Below are positions 34,237 to 43,591 of a stretch of 64,000 bases of DNA, piece by piece. A program made the position numbers and the translations under genes. Below the pieces are notes generated by a model. The model saw only the letters and a list, made by a program, of their open reading frames with translations. It made no database searches and was not told the DNA's origin. The stretch covers positions 62,001 through 126,000 of the forward strand of contig JAJQGO010000019.1 in the NCBI GenBank assembly GCA_021200415.1, in the 5' to 3' direction. Origin of the DNA: Ruminococcus sp. (lineage in GTDB: Bacteria; Bacillota; Clostridia; Oscillospirales; Ruminococcaceae). The number at the start of each line of letters is the position of its first letter. Positions within the stretch are counted from its first letter, which is position 1.

Positions 34237-35667
34237 TTATTGCTTTTTGAGAAGCTTTTTGACCATTACGAATATCGCCTGATAATTGCACGCAATCATG
34301 AACAGGAATCCGCAGACGAGATATAAGGGATAGTACGTAGGCTTAGCTATTACCGCATAGCAGAGTCCGAACAGAACAAGCGTGTTGACGATGAATTTCA
34401 CGTTGTCTACACGGAAGGGAACATATCGCCTTGAATCGAAAATTCTTATGCAGTAGCAGATAAAATAGCTTGCGAGGGTTGCTATGGAAGCACCCTGAAT
34501 TCCAAGATTGGGAATGAGAATGATGTTCAGAATTATATTTGCTCCGCAGGCGACAAGGCTTGTCCAGAAGGAATTTTTCGTATGCTTTGTGGCAGTATAT
34601 ATGCTGCTGAGGAACTGATTAAAGCACATGAACAGCACGGCAATGACGAGTATTGGCGTATAGAGGTAAACCTCCGAGTATTCGGAATAGCTGCCTGTGC
34701 TTATGAAAATCGGCGTGATTATCTGAACTCCCGCAATCAAAAATGCGGCGGCAATGAACATTATGGACTGATAGGAGGAGTAAACCTTTTCATAGAAATT
34801 GCTTCTGTCCTTGGAATCGTTTTCCGTTATTGCCGACATATTCCATGCCTGAAAGAAAATATTTGAAACCATAGAAATGAGATTCGGGATTTTCGTGGCG
34901 TAGCCGTAAATTCCCGCGGCAGCTTCGCCAAGCTCCACCTTATCGCTGCTCATGTAGCGTATGAAAAGACGGTCGGAGAATCCGGTTATAATCCACATGA
35001 CGGCTGTGGGAATCAGGGGAACTGAAAACCGCAGCATACTTTTCGCAAGGGATTTACTGAAATAACGTATATTCAGGAACTCATAAAGGCGAGCAACAAT
35101 GAACAGGAAAATGGCTGAAAGAAAATCCGAGAGAATGACTGAAAGCATAAACCCATGAACGCCCATATCAAGCCCTGCAATGAAGATGATATTGAAAATG
35201 AAAAGCGTCAGTGTCGTGAGGATACCGTCAAACGAGAAGAGCTTGACCATTCCGCGCGCTCTTACGAATTGGGAGCAGAGGGATCTGAACGAGGACGTGC
35301 AGACGTAAACAAGAAGCAGAATGGTGTATCCGTCAATGTAGTCGAGGAAAGAAACAAGCCGCATTAGCGGAGCTAATATGAACATCAGGACGAGTCCGCC
35401 GCACGTCACGCAGCAAGCCGAGGTAAATACCTGATGCCGGTTGTAGCGCTTGTCAAGGCCGTAGCGGATAATGGCATCGGTCATGGAAAAGGTAAAAATG
35501 GGAATAAGAAAATTGGCTGTAATTTCCAGAAGCTCCTTGGTGCTGCTGTCGGCAGGGCTGATATTGCTTGTGTAGAGCCTTGTCAGCAGAAGTACGAGTA
35601 TCTTCGAGCCAAAACTGCCGATAGCGAAAACAACGGTGTTCATCGCCAGCTTTTTATATTTATTCAT
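34237..35667 (-). CDS. Polysaccharide flippase of the MATE/Wzx (PST) family
   Basis: A 476-residue protein with about 12-14 membrane helices. It starts MNKYKKLAMNTVVFAIGSFGSKILVLLLTRLYT, the usual lead of oligosaccharide flippases in Firmicutes, followed by a conserved charged position (RYGLDKRYN) and repeated Arg/Lys in loops. It probably moves undecaprenyl-linked sugars across the membrane. No polysaccharide genes are adjacent; the operon at 47-55 kb lacks a flippase, so it could serve that system, which is inference. TTCGGAG precedes the start. Confidence 0.85.
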   Translation of the reverse strand: MNKYKKLAMNTVVFAIGSFGSKILVLLLTRLYTSNISPADSSTKELLEITANFLIPIFTFSMTDAIIRYGLDKRYNRHQVFTSACCVTCGGLVLMFILAPLMRLVSFLDYIDGYTILLLVYVCTSSFRSLCSQFVRARGMVKLFSFDGILTTLTLFIFNIIFIAGLDMGVHGFMLSVILSDFLSAIFLFIVARLYEFLNIRYFSKSLAKSMLRFSVPLIPTAVMWIITGFSDRLFIRYMSSDKVELGEAAAGIYGYATKIPNLISMVSNIFFQAWNMSAITENDSKDRSNFYEKVYSSYQSIMFIAAAFLIAGVQIITPIFISTGSYSEYSEVYLYTPILVIAVLFMCFNQFLSSIYTATKHTKNSFWTSLVACGANIILNIILIPNLGIQGASIATLASYFICYCIRIFDSRRYVPFRVDNVKFIVNTLVLFGLCYAVIAKPTYYPLYLVCGFLFMIACNYQAIFVMVKKLLKKQ

Positions 35668-35801
35668 AACTCACACTCCGAAAATTTAAGGCAGTAAGGT
35701 AGATTTCGCCTTAGTAATACCTTACATTATAACATAAAAAAAGCCGTATGTCATCAGTTTCACGAAAAAATCACGAAATCATTTTTATTATTGAGATTCA
35801 A

Positions 35802-35830
35802 TTGACAATATCTCCCGTTCATGTTATAAT
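35802..35830 (+). promoter_or_regulatory. Perfect sigma-A promoter of the hydrolase-MurF-like-ddl operon
   Basis: TTGACA 35802-35807, a 17-bp spacer, TATAAT 35825-35830. The leader is about 115 bases and contains a short inverted repeat (TTCAG/CTGAA at 35841). Confidence 0.9.
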
Positions 35831-35953
35831 TATATGGAATGTTCAGATTCGCTGAATCGGCTTCGGCGTATAAAAATACGGCTTTTTGAATATGCTGAAA
35901 ACTAAGGCAAAACCTGCGTGGTCTTGTCTAATATGTTATTGGAGATAATAAAA

Positions 35954-36727
35954 TTGTATAAAACAGTAAATGGAATCAATATTAACTATGAACAAAAAGG
36001 CAGCGGTGAGCTTGTTGTGCTGCTTCACGGCTGGGGCGCAAATATCAAGCTTTTCGCAAATCTGATTGACCTTCTTGCGGAAAAATACACGGTCGTGGCA
36101 ATGGATATGCCCGGCTTCGGCATGAGCGATGAACCGCCCACGGCATGGTGTGTGGATGATTATGTACAGTTCGTTGTAGATTTCCTCAGGGACTACGACA
36201 ACAAAAAAATTACCTTTCTCGGGCATTCCTTCGGCGGAAGAGTCATAATCAAGCTGAACAGCCGCACGGATCTTCCCTTTGAAATCGAAAAGGTAATCCT
36301 CGTTGACAGTGCGGGAATTCTTCCGCCAAAATCGGACAAAGTAACCATGAGAAACCGCTTTTATAAATTCGGCAGAAGCTTTCTCTCAACGAAGCTTATC
36401 CGCAAGCTTTTCCCTGATGCGCTGGAGAATTTCCGCAAAAAAATGGGTTCGGCGGATTACGCAGCCGCTTCTCCCCTCATGAGACAGGTTCTCGTCAAGG
36501 TGGTTAACGAGGATCTCGAGCCTCTCCTGCCGAATATAAAGTGCCCCACGCTCCTTGTTTGGGGCGTAAACGATACGGCAACTCCCCTTTCGGACGGCGA
36601 AAAAATGGAGAAGCTTATTCCCGACGCAGGTCTTGTGAAGCTCGAAAACGCAGGGCATTATTCCTTCCTCGAGCAGCAGTTCATATTTAACAGGGTCATG
36701 CGGTCATTCATGAAAATAGGAGATTGA
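35954..36727 (+). CDS. Alpha/beta hydrolase
   Basis: A 257-residue hydrolase. The start is a TTG at 35954, nine bases after GGAG. Catalytic triad: nucleophile Ser in GHSFGGR, Asp in LLVWGVNDTATP, His in NAGHYSFLEQ. The oxyanion motif HGWGAN is near residue 27. The substrate is unknown. It is the first gene of the module, one base before the MurF-like gene, and may act on the same peptide or ester product. Confidence 0.85.
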   Translation: MYKTVNGININYEQKGSGELVVLLHGWGANIKLFANLIDLLAEKYTVVAMDMPGFGMSDEPPTAWCVDDYVQFVVDFLRDYDNKKITFLGHSFGGRVIIKLNSRTDLPFEIEKVILVDSAGILPPKSDKVTMRNRFYKFGRSFLSTKLIRKLFPDALENFRKKMGSADYAAASPLMRQVLVKVVNEDLEPLLPNIKCPTLLVWGVNDTATPLSDGEKMEKLIPDAGLVKLENAGHYSFLEQQFIFNRVMRSFMKIGD

Positions 36728-36728
36728 T

Positions 36729-38303
36729 ATGGAAATTGTATTATTTTTAATTTACACAATAGTTGCGGTTGCTGCAATTATTTTTACCTCCCTGAAGGAA
36801 ATTCATATGCTTCAGCTTAACGGCTACAAATTTGTTGAGCATACGAGATGGATGAGGAAAAATATCAAGCAGTATATCTATCAGATACTTTTGATAATAG
36901 TTCAATTTGTTCTGCTTGCGACAGGCGCAACTGCTCCCATGCTTATCGCTCTGACATTGGTGAACGCCTGCATAATAATTCGCTCCGTGCAGCGGAAAAA
37001 GGCGAAAAAACCTCTCGTTTTCACGGCAAGAGTCAAGCGTTTGATGGTGACCTTTTGGATAATCGAAGTCATCATAATCGGCGGCAGCTCCTTCATCTGG
37101 CGCGGCGAATTCAGCTCGCCTTGGCTCTACATTTTGATTGGCTCGGGAATTTATCTTACGCCTGCACTGATTGTACTGTCAAATGTTATAAACAAACCAA
37201 TTGAATCATCTATTCAGAAATGGTATATCAATGACGCAAAGAGAATGCTCAGGGAATCCCCGAATCTTCATGTAATCGGCATTACAGGAAGCTACGGCAA
37301 AACCAGTATGAAGTTTTACCTGAGCGAGCTTTTAAACTCTCAGTATAATACGCTGAAAACTCCCGAAAGCTACAATACGCCTATGGGAGTTGTAAAAACA
37401 GTGCGTATGCAGCTTAAACCGACACATGAATACTTCGTGTGCGAAATGGGTGCAAGGCGTGTAGGCGAAATTGCCGAGTTATGCGGAATTGCTAATCCTC
37501 ATGACGGAATTATAACGTCTGTCGGTCCACAGCATCTGGAAACCTTTAAATCAATTGAAAATGTTGTAAAAACGAAATTTGAGCTTGCGGATTACATTCC
37601 CGCTGACGGAAAAATTTACCTGAACGGTGATAATGAGCTTATCCGAAAAAAATACTCAGAGTATAAAAATGCTGTCACCTACGGCTTGAACGAAGGCAAC
37701 GACTATCGGGCGGCGGATATTTCTGTTTCCGACAGGGGCACGGAGTTTACGGTTATTGCCCCCGACGGCAGCACCTGCAAATATGCCACGAAGCTCCTCG
37801 GCGAACACAATGTTCAGAATCTCCTCGGGGCTATCGCCTATTGCCACGGCATTGGGATTCCCCTGCAAAAGCTTGTTCTTCCCGTGAAGAAAATCGCCGC
37901 AGTCCCCCACAGACTTCAGCTTCTCGACACGAGCGGCGACCTCTGCTACATCGACGACGCTTACAATTCAAATCCAAACGGCTGCCGTGCGGCACTGAAC
38001 GTTCTTGGGCTTTTCGATGCCTGCAAAATTCTCGTGACACCCGGAATGGTGGAGCTTGGAGCAAAGCAGGAGGAGCTGAACTACGAATTTGGCACGGAGG
38101 CAGCTAAGGTCTGCGACTTCATTGTCCTTGTGGGGAAGTCCCAGACAGAGCCGATTTACAAGGGCATTATGGATTCGGGCTATCCTGTGGAAAATGTTTT
38201 TGTGGCGTCAGGTCTTGATGAGGCTATTGATAAGGTAAAAAATTATAAAACCGACAAGAAAAAAATAGTTCTGCTGGAGAACGATCTGCCGGATAATTAC
38301 TAA
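36729..38303 (+). CDS. Membrane-anchored MurF-like Mur ligase
   Basis: A 524-residue protein. Residues 1-155 have four or five hydrophobic helices, which normal MurF (450 residues, soluble) lacks. The ligase part has the P-loop GITGSYGKTS at 184-193, TPESYNTPMGVV, CEMGARRVGEIAEL, SVGPQHLETF, GEHNVQNLLGAIA, and the C-terminal DDAYNSNPNG. These are MurF marks: it should ligate a D-amino-acid dipeptide to a nucleotide- or lipid-bound peptide. It is followed by ddl after 24 bases. It may act on a membrane-bound acceptor rather than UDP-MurNAc-tripeptide. Confidence 0.85.
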   Translation: MEIVLFLIYTIVAVAAIIFTSLKEIHMLQLNGYKFVEHTRWMRKNIKQYIYQILLIIVQFVLLATGATAPMLIALTLVNACIIIRSVQRKKAKKPLVFTARVKRLMVTFWIIEVIIIGGSSFIWRGEFSSPWLYILIGSGIYLTPALIVLSNVINKPIESSIQKWYINDAKRMLRESPNLHVIGITGSYGKTSMKFYLSELLNSQYNTLKTPESYNTPMGVVKTVRMQLKPTHEYFVCEMGARRVGEIAELCGIANPHDGIITSVGPQHLETFKSIENVVKTKFELADYIPADGKIYLNGDNELIRKKYSEYKNAVTYGLNEGNDYRAADISVSDRGTEFTVIAPDGSTCKYATKLLGEHNVQNLLGAIAYCHGIGIPLQKLVLPVKKIAAVPHRLQLLDTSGDLCYIDDAYNSNPNGCRAALNVLGLFDACKILVTPGMVELGAKQEELNYEFGTEAAKVCDFIVLVGKSQTEPIYKGIMDSGYPVENVFVASGLDEAIDKVKNYKTDKKKIVLLENDLPDNY

Positions 38304-38327
38304 TATATTTTAAAGGAGTCTTTCACT

Positions 38328-39509
38328 ATGAAAATCAATCTTGCCGTTCTTTTTGGCGGAAAAAGCGTTGAACATGAGGTTTCGGTCATTTCCGCCGTAC
38401 AGGCTATGTCAAGTCTTAACAAGGAAAAATATAATATTATTCCCATTTACATAACTAAAGGGAATGAATTTTATACGGGAGAGCAGCTTTTTGATATAAA
38501 CTCTTATAAAAATATTCCCGAGCTTCTCAAAAGCTGCACAGAATGTGTTCTCGTGCGCAGCGAAAACAAGGTAATTCTTATGCGGCAGAAAATGAAAAAG
38601 CTTGGCAGCAATATCATTTCCGAGATTGACATCGCATTTCCAATCGTCCACGGAACGAATGTGGAGGACGGCGCGCTTCAGGGCTACCTCCAGACGCTGG
38701 ATATACCCTACGTTGGCTGCGACGTGCTGTCATCCGCTGTGGGAATGGATAAATTCGCGATGAAAATCCTCCTGAAGGACGCCGGATTCCCTGTTCTCGA
38801 CTGCTGTCGATTTGCCGATTTTCAGGCAGAGAACCTCGAAAAGTGCCTTGATGAGGTTGAAGCGAAGTTCAGCTATCCCGTGATTGTTAAACCTATTAAC
38901 CTTGGCTCGAGCGTTGGAATTTCAAAGGCAAGCGACCGCCGTTCACTCGAAAAGGCTATGGAGGAGGCATTTGAATTTGCCGACAGAATCCTCGTTGAGC
39001 CTGCCGTTGTGAAGCTCAAGGAAATCAACTGCGCCGTTGTGGGCGACAGCGAGAGCGCCGAGGCATCCGTTTGCGAAGAGCCTGTTCAGTGCGATGAGAT
39101 TCTCAGCTACAAGGATAAGTACGTTTCGGGCGGCAAGTCGGGCGGCAGCAAGGGCATGGCGACGCTCAAAAGGAAAATTCCTGCGGATATTACCCCTCAG
39201 CAGGAGGAATTTATTCGCAAAACGGCAGTTGACGCTTTCAGGTATCTCGGCTGCACGGGCGTAACTCGTATTGATTTCATGATTGATATGGAGTCCGACA
39301 AGGTTTATCTCAACGAAATCAATACAATTCCCGGTTCGCTGGCGTTTTACCTCTGGGAGCCGAAGGGTGTAAAATATACGGAGCTTCTTGACAGGCTTAT
39401 TAACCTTGCACTTAAAAGATACCGCAAAAATGAGAAAATCAGCTATTCATTTGATACGAATATTCTTTCAATGGGCGGAAGCTTCGGTGCTAAAGGTTCA
39501 AAAAGATAA
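38328..39509 (+). CDS. D-alanine-D-alanine ligase family protein
   Basis: A 393-residue ATP-grasp ligase. Motifs: FGGKSVEHEVSVISA at the N-terminus, KPINLGSSVGIS, an omega-loop region SYKDKYVSGGKSG followed by KGMATLKRK, TRIDFMID and LNEINTIPGS. The longer Gly/Ser/Lys omega loop (about residues 263-282) differs from typical Ddl (YDYKxKY), so specificity may be different (D-Ala-D-Ala, D-Ser or D-Lac). AAAGGAG precedes the ATG. It supplies the dipeptide for the MurF-like enzyme next door. Confidence 0.88.
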   Translation: MKINLAVLFGGKSVEHEVSVISAVQAMSSLNKEKYNIIPIYITKGNEFYTGEQLFDINSYKNIPELLKSCTECVLVRSENKVILMRQKMKKLGSNIISEIDIAFPIVHGTNVEDGALQGYLQTLDIPYVGCDVLSSAVGMDKFAMKILLKDAGFPVLDCCRFADFQAENLEKCLDEVEAKFSYPVIVKPINLGSSVGISKASDRRSLEKAMEEAFEFADRILVEPAVVKLKEINCAVVGDSESAEASVCEEPVQCDEILSYKDKYVSGGKSGGSKGMATLKRKIPADITPQQEEFIRKTAVDAFRYLGCTGVTRIDFMIDMESDKVYLNEINTIPGSLAFYLWEPKGVKYTELLDRLINLALKRYRKNEKISYSFDTNILSMGGSFGAKGSKR

Positions 39510-39549
39510 TTTGCGTGAATTGCAATAAATCTTACAAAGGAGGAAAACC

Positions 39550-40491
39550 ATGAATACCCTGCACTTCAAATACGCAGTCGAAATTGAAAAAACTCGCTCG
39601 ATTACACAGGCTGCGGAGAATCTGTACATGGCGCAGCCAAACATGAGCAAGGCCATCAAGGAGCTTGAAAATACGCTGGGAATTACCATATTCAGGCGAA
39701 CCTCCAAGGGCGTTATTCCAACGGAACAGGGCATGAAATTCCTCGAATACGCAAAGCAGATTCTCATACAAATCGACAACATGGAGGCGATTCACTCCCC
39801 CGACAAGGCGCAGAAGCAGAAGCTGAAAATTTCTGTTCCCCGTTCGTGCTACATTGCCACTGCCTTTTCGGAGTTTGCGGCAGGCTTTGATTCCTCCGGC
39901 GATATTGAAACCTATCTCCGCGAAACGAATGCAATTCAGACGATTTCTGATGTCCGTGAGGAGGGATATGACTTCGGAATTATCAGGTTCAACACGGCTT
40001 ATGAGAAATATTTCATGGACTGTCTGGCGGAGAAAGGCCTCGATTCGCAGCTTCTCTGGGAATACGAAATGCTTGCTGTTATGTCCTCCGGACATCCTGC
40101 GGCTGAGCAGAAAAATATCCGATATTCCGAGCTTTGCGAGAATTACACCGAAATTGTTCAGGGGGATGATGGAATACCCCATTTATCCCCGTCAGGAACA
40201 CGTTTATCTGAAAATACGGCTGAAAATCATAGGAGAATATATGTTTTCGACAGAGGCAGCTTGTTTGATTTTATATCGTCCGTGCCGAATTCATTTACGC
40301 TTGATTCGCCAATTCCCGACGATATTTGCGGCAGATACGGACTTGTTCAGCGTAAATGCGCATATGACGGCAACAGATACCGTGATTTGCTGATACATTC
40401 CGCAGCTCACAGGCTCTCTGAACCGGAAATACAGTTTGTCAACAAGATTTATGAGGTCAGAAACAGAATTGCCTTCAGCGAGTTTAGTTAA
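39550..40491 (+). CDS. LysR family transcriptional regulator
   Basis: A 313-residue regulator. The N-terminal winged HTH is residues 1-60 (SITQAAENLYMAQPNMSKAIKELENTLGITIFRRTSKGVIPTEQG). The C-terminal region is a substrate-binding-like domain. It is 40 bases after the Ddl gene, so it may be co-transcribed and regulate the module, which is inference. AAAGGAGG precedes the ATG. A terminator follows at 40516. Confidence 0.9.
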   Translation: MNTLHFKYAVEIEKTRSITQAAENLYMAQPNMSKAIKELENTLGITIFRRTSKGVIPTEQGMKFLEYAKQILIQIDNMEAIHSPDKAQKQKLKISVPRSCYIATAFSEFAAGFDSSGDIETYLRETNAIQTISDVREEGYDFGIIRFNTAYEKYFMDCLAEKGLDSQLLWEYEMLAVMSSGHPAAEQKNIRYSELCENYTEIVQGDDGIPHLSPSGTRLSENTAENHRRIYVFDRGSLFDFISSVPNSFTLDSPIPDDICGRYGLVQRKCAYDGNRYRDLLIHSAAHRLSEPEIQFVNKIYEVRNRIAFSEFS

Positions 40492-40515
40492 AATATACAA
40501 TATAAATAATGATAT

Positions 40516-40545
40516 AAAGCACGCTCAGACGTGCTTTTTATTTTT
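40516..40545 (+). terminator. Intrinsic terminator after the LysR gene
   Basis: AAAGCACG, a 6-base loop, CGTGCTTT and a T tract. Confidence 0.85.
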
Positions 40546-40591
40546 GCTGATGACGTTTTGAAAAAAATTCGGAAAAAATTTGAAAAAGGGG

Positions 40592-40620
40592 TTGACAGGG
40601 GTGGCAGGATGTGGTATTAT
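40592..40620 (+). promoter_or_regulatory. Sigma-A promoter of the GntR-ABC operon
   Basis: TTGACA 40592-40597, a 17-bp spacer, TATTAT 40615-40620, 41 bases before the GTG. A GntR operator could overlap (TTAGTTCAATAATA region 40625-40640), but no clean palindrome was seen. Confidence 0.85.
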
Positions 40621-40661
40621 TGTATTAGTTCAATAATACAGTCGCTAAAGGAGGTGCTATT

Positions 40662-41042
40662 GTGTGGGAATTCAGCTATGACAAGCCGGTCTATATCCAA
40701 ATAATCGATGAGCTGAAAATACGTATGATTTCCGGTGTGTATAAGCCCGGCGAACGTATTCCGTCTGTTCGTGAGCTTGCCGAGGAAGCAAGAGTGAACC
40801 CGAATACTATGCAGAAGGCTCTTTCCGAGCTTGAACGCGAGGGGTTTCTCGTTTCGCTCAGAACCTCGGGCAGAATTGTTACGGCGGACGAATCAATTAT
40901 ACGTACGCTAAAGGATAACAGCGCGGAAAACGCTGTGAGGGAATTTGGGGAAACCATGGGCAGAATTGGCGTTTCTCCCGAAGATGCCATTGAACTGCTG
41001 AGAAAGTATTATTGCGAAAAAAACAAAACTAATGAGGGGTGA
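40662..41042 (+). CDS. GntR family regulator, YtrA subfamily
   Basis: A 126-residue protein starting at GTG 40662 after AAAGGAGGTG. The HTH (IPSVRELAEEARVNPNTMQKALSELEREG) is at about residues 33-62. The effector domain is the short two-helix YtrA tail, so it likely responds to a cell-envelope or antibiotic signal and represses its own ABC operon, as for the B. subtilis YtrA system. It overlaps the ribosome-binding region of the ABC ATPase gene, just 4 bases upstream. Confidence 0.92.
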   Translation: MWEFSYDKPVYIQIIDELKIRMISGVYKPGERIPSVRELAEEARVNPNTMQKALSELEREGFLVSLRTSGRIVTADESIIRTLKDNSAENAVREFGETMGRIGVSPEDAIELLRKYYCEKNKTNEG

Positions 41043-41046
41043 TCTT

Positions 41047-41745
41047 ATGTCAGTATTACTTAGTTGTAACGGATTGTCAAAATCCTACGGCGCAAAAGAG
41101 GCTCTCTGCTCCCTTGACCTGACCCTTGAAAGCGGAAAAATCATCGGACTCTTAGGGCCTAACGGAAGCGGAAAAACTACACTGATAAAAATGATATGCG
41201 GATTGCTTTCGCCTACAAAGGGCGAGGTTTTAGTGGACGGCAAGAAAATCGGGCCGGAAACAAAGGCGATTGTGTCATATCTGCCTGAAAGAACCTATAT
41301 TCCCGACTGGATGAAGGTGTCCGATATTCTTGGGTTCTTCAGCGATTTTTACAGCGATTTCCGTATGGAGCTTGCGGAGAGTATGCTTCAGAAGCTCAAC
41401 ATTGAAAAAACAGCAAAAATAAAAACACTTTCAAAGGGCACGAAGGAAAAGGTTCAGCTGATACTCGTTATGAGCAGAAATGCCCGCCTTTACATCCTTG
41501 ATGAGCCTATTGCAGGAGTTGATCCTGCGGCAAGAGATTATATTCTCGATACGATTATAACAAACTATAATCCTGAGGCTTCCGTAGTCATCTCAACACA
41601 CCTGATTCAGGACATCGAGAGAGTTCTTGACGATGTTGTAATGCTCCAGTGCGGACATCTGAAAATACATGGCTCGGCGGACGCTCTCAGAGCGGATCAG
41701 GGCAAATCTATTGACGAAATTTTCAGGGAGGTGTTCAGATGTTAG
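41047..41745 (+). CDS. ABC transporter ATP-binding protein
   Basis: A 232-residue ATPase starting at ATG 41047 (GAGGGGTG upstream). Walker A GPNGSGKTT, signature LSKGTKEK (a variant of LSGGQ), Walker B LYILDEPIAGVDP, and switch His VISTHL. Variant signature LSKGT is typical of bacitracin/lantibiotic-type ATPases of this YtrB branch. The end overlaps the permease gene by 7 nt. Confidence 0.92.
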   Translation: MSVLLSCNGLSKSYGAKEALCSLDLTLESGKIIGLLGPNGSGKTTLIKMICGLLSPTKGEVLVDGKKIGPETKAIVSYLPERTYIPDWMKVSDILGFFSDFYSDFRMELAESMLQKLNIEKTAKIKTLSKGTKEKVQLILVMSRNARLYILDEPIAGVDPAARDYILDTIITNYNPEASVVISTHLIQDIERVLDDVVMLQCGHLKIHGSADALRADQGKSIDEIFREVFRC

Positions 41746-42467
41746 GCAAGCTTATGAAGCACGAGTCTGTTTATATGGCAAGACGCTTTGTGCCTCTTTA
41801 TCTGATTTATATTGCGTTGGCGGTTCTTGCGAGAGTGGCTTATATTCTTGATTTTACTGATGTCACCAATGTAGGATTGAGTTTTGCACTCAACATGGGA
41901 ATAGTTCTTGTCGTAATAGCCTTCTTTCTGGCTTGCTTCGGATTGGCTTTGATGGGACTTTTCCTCAATGTTGCAAGATTCCGGTCAAACCTCTTTACGG
42001 ACGAAGGCTACCTGATGAATACTCTGCCGCTGCCGTCATGGTATCATATAGTCTGCAAGCTTCTTTCGGGTATTATCTGGTTTGTTCTGACCATGTGCGT
42101 TACCGTTGCAGGAGTATTTATAGCGTTTTATGAAATGGATGATTATGAGATATTCTCATTCACACTGGAAATAAGTATTGAGGTATTCCGTGCAGTGCCC
42201 CTTGAAACAGCACTGACCATAATATTGGCAGTCGTCACATTCTGCGCGTTCGTGCTTTTGTGCTACTTTGGACAGGCATTCAGCTCAATGGTGGGACACA
42301 AGAGGCTAATCAGCATCCTAATGATTATCGGTGGTTCGATACTTAATTCGTTTATATCGACAATGCTGTCAGAATTTTATTTTGTGCTGGCAGATAGCAG
42401 TTCAATTTCAGCTTATCTTGCAGTTAATATCGTTTATCATGCTGCTGTGGGAGGCTTGCTCTTCTAG
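41739..42467 (+). CDS. ABC transporter permease, with in-frame amber stop near the C-terminus
   Basis: A 242-residue membrane protein with about six helices (starts MLGKLMKHESVYMARRFVPLYLIYIALAV). It pairs with the GntR-ABC gene pair upstream. The reading frame ends in a TAG at 42465-42467, but codons continue without interruption to a TGA at 42507-42509, encoding 13 more residues (LTNLILRKRLNLQ). Related permeases often end in a K-x-LNLE/Q tail, so the TAG probably truncates the last helix end by 13 residues. It may be a nonsense mutation, a sequencing error, or readthrough. Confidence 0.85.
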   Translation: MLGKLMKHESVYMARRFVPLYLIYIALAVLARVAYILDFTDVTNVGLSFALNMGIVLVVIAFFLACFGLALMGLFLNVARFRSNLFTDEGYLMNTLPLPSWYHIVCKLLSGIIWFVLTMCVTVAGVFIAFYEMDDYEIFSFTLEISIEVFRAVPLETALTIILAVVTFCAFVLLCYFGQAFSSMVGHKRLISILMIIGGSILNSFISTMLSEFYFVLADSSSISAYLAVNIVYHAAVGGLLF

Positions 42468-42511
42468 CTGACAAATCTTATTTTGAGAAAACGATTGAAT
42501 TTACAGTGAAA

Positions 42512-42545
42512 AAAAGCCTCCCCAATATGGGGAGGTTTAATTTTA
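42512..42545 (+). terminator. Intrinsic terminator of the GntR-ABC operon
   Basis: CCTCCCC, AATAT, GGGGAGG with T-rich tail. It lies 3 bases after the TGA at 42507-42509, so it fits the extended reading frame. Confidence 0.85.
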
Positions 42546-42574
42546 TCCTGTGCATTTATAATATTTCGGGAGGC

Positions 42575-42609
42575 AAAAAAGCACGCCATCAGGCGTGCCT
42601 TTTATTATT
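42575..42609. terminator. Terminator of the secDF operon, bidirectional
   Basis: GCACGCC, ATCA, GGCGTGC with an A tract left and T tract right. On the minus strand it closes secF. Confidence 0.85.
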
Positions 42610-43591
42610 TCTTATCCTTGCTTTTTTCTGCCTTTGCAGCTCTCTTTTCAATCCACCATGACCATGTTACAGGAGCAACAAAGAGTGATGAATACAAACC
42701 GGAGAGAAGTCCGAAGAGAAGCGGAACAGAGAAGCTGAGAAGTGAATCATAGCCGCTTATCAGAACAACTACAGTGACTATCAGCATTGCGCCGATTGTT
42801 GTAATTGATGTTCTGACGGAACGTCTGAGTGACTGGGAGCAGCCAAGATTGATTACCTCGTTCATGGAAGCCTTCGGCATAAGCTGACGGTTTTCTCTGA
42901 TTCTGTCGTAAATTACGATTGTGTTGTTGATTGAATAACCGAGAATTGTCAGGATTACGGCAACCATGTTCGAGTTGAACTCAAATCCGAAAATAACCGA
43001 TGATGCGAATGCCACAACCAAGTCGTGAATCAGAGCGAGAACCGAGCATAAACCGGCTGCCCAGCCGCCTATTTTTCTGAATCGCAGAGCAATATAGATG
43101 ATGATAAGCACTGCGGCAAAAATTACGGCAACAATACACTTGAGGAAGAATTCCTTACCTGTTGTGGGGCTTACGTCGTTGGATTCTGAAAGCACGATGC
43201 TGCTGTCGGGGAAAGCCTCCTGAAGAGCGTCTGTAACCTCGGTCTGTCTGTCGGCGGTAAGTCCGTCCTCAGACGTGAAGGAAACTGTAATCTGCGTGCC
43301 GTTTGATTCGATGTTTTCACCTGTTCTTACGGAAACAGAGGTGCCTGTAATTTCCTTTACAACCGATTCAGCCTTAGAGGTGTCCATTTCGCCGGAGTAG
43401 TCATAGGTAATAACCGTGCCGCCCTTGAATTCGATTGCCACATTGACGCCTCTTATGAGGAGTCCGAGTATAGCGGCAACAATAACAACAGCAGTAGTTA
43501 TTACTATCATTCTGCGCTTTCCGCAGAAGTCATAAACCTTCTTCGGCATAACAGGCTGAGCTATTTTGTTTTGCGTTTTATTATTACTCAT
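42605..43591 (-). CDS. secF: Protein translocase subunit SecF
   Basis: A 328-residue membrane protein with six helices and an exported loop. Marks: FKGGTVITYDYSG after helix 1, the large periplasmic-type loop, YSINNTIVIYDRIRENR, and TSITTIGAMLIVTVVVLISG. It works with SecD and the SecYEG channel to pull preproteins out. It overlaps secD by 4 nt (ATGA). Confidence 0.96.
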   Translation of the reverse strand: MSNNKTQNKIAQPVMPKKVYDFCGKRRMIVITTAVVIVAAILGLLIRGVNVAIEFKGGTVITYDYSGEMDTSKAESVVKEITGTSVSVRTGENIESNGTQITVSFTSEDGLTADRQTEVTDALQEAFPDSSIVLSESNDVSPTTGKEFFLKCIVAVIFAAVLIIIYIALRFRKIGGWAAGLCSVLALIHDLVVAFASSVIFGFEFNSNMVAVILTILGYSINNTIVIYDRIRENRQLMPKASMNEVINLGCSQSLRRSVRTSITTIGAMLIVTVVVLISGYDSLLSFSVPLLFGLLSGLYSSLFVAPVTWSWWIEKRAAKAEKSKDKK

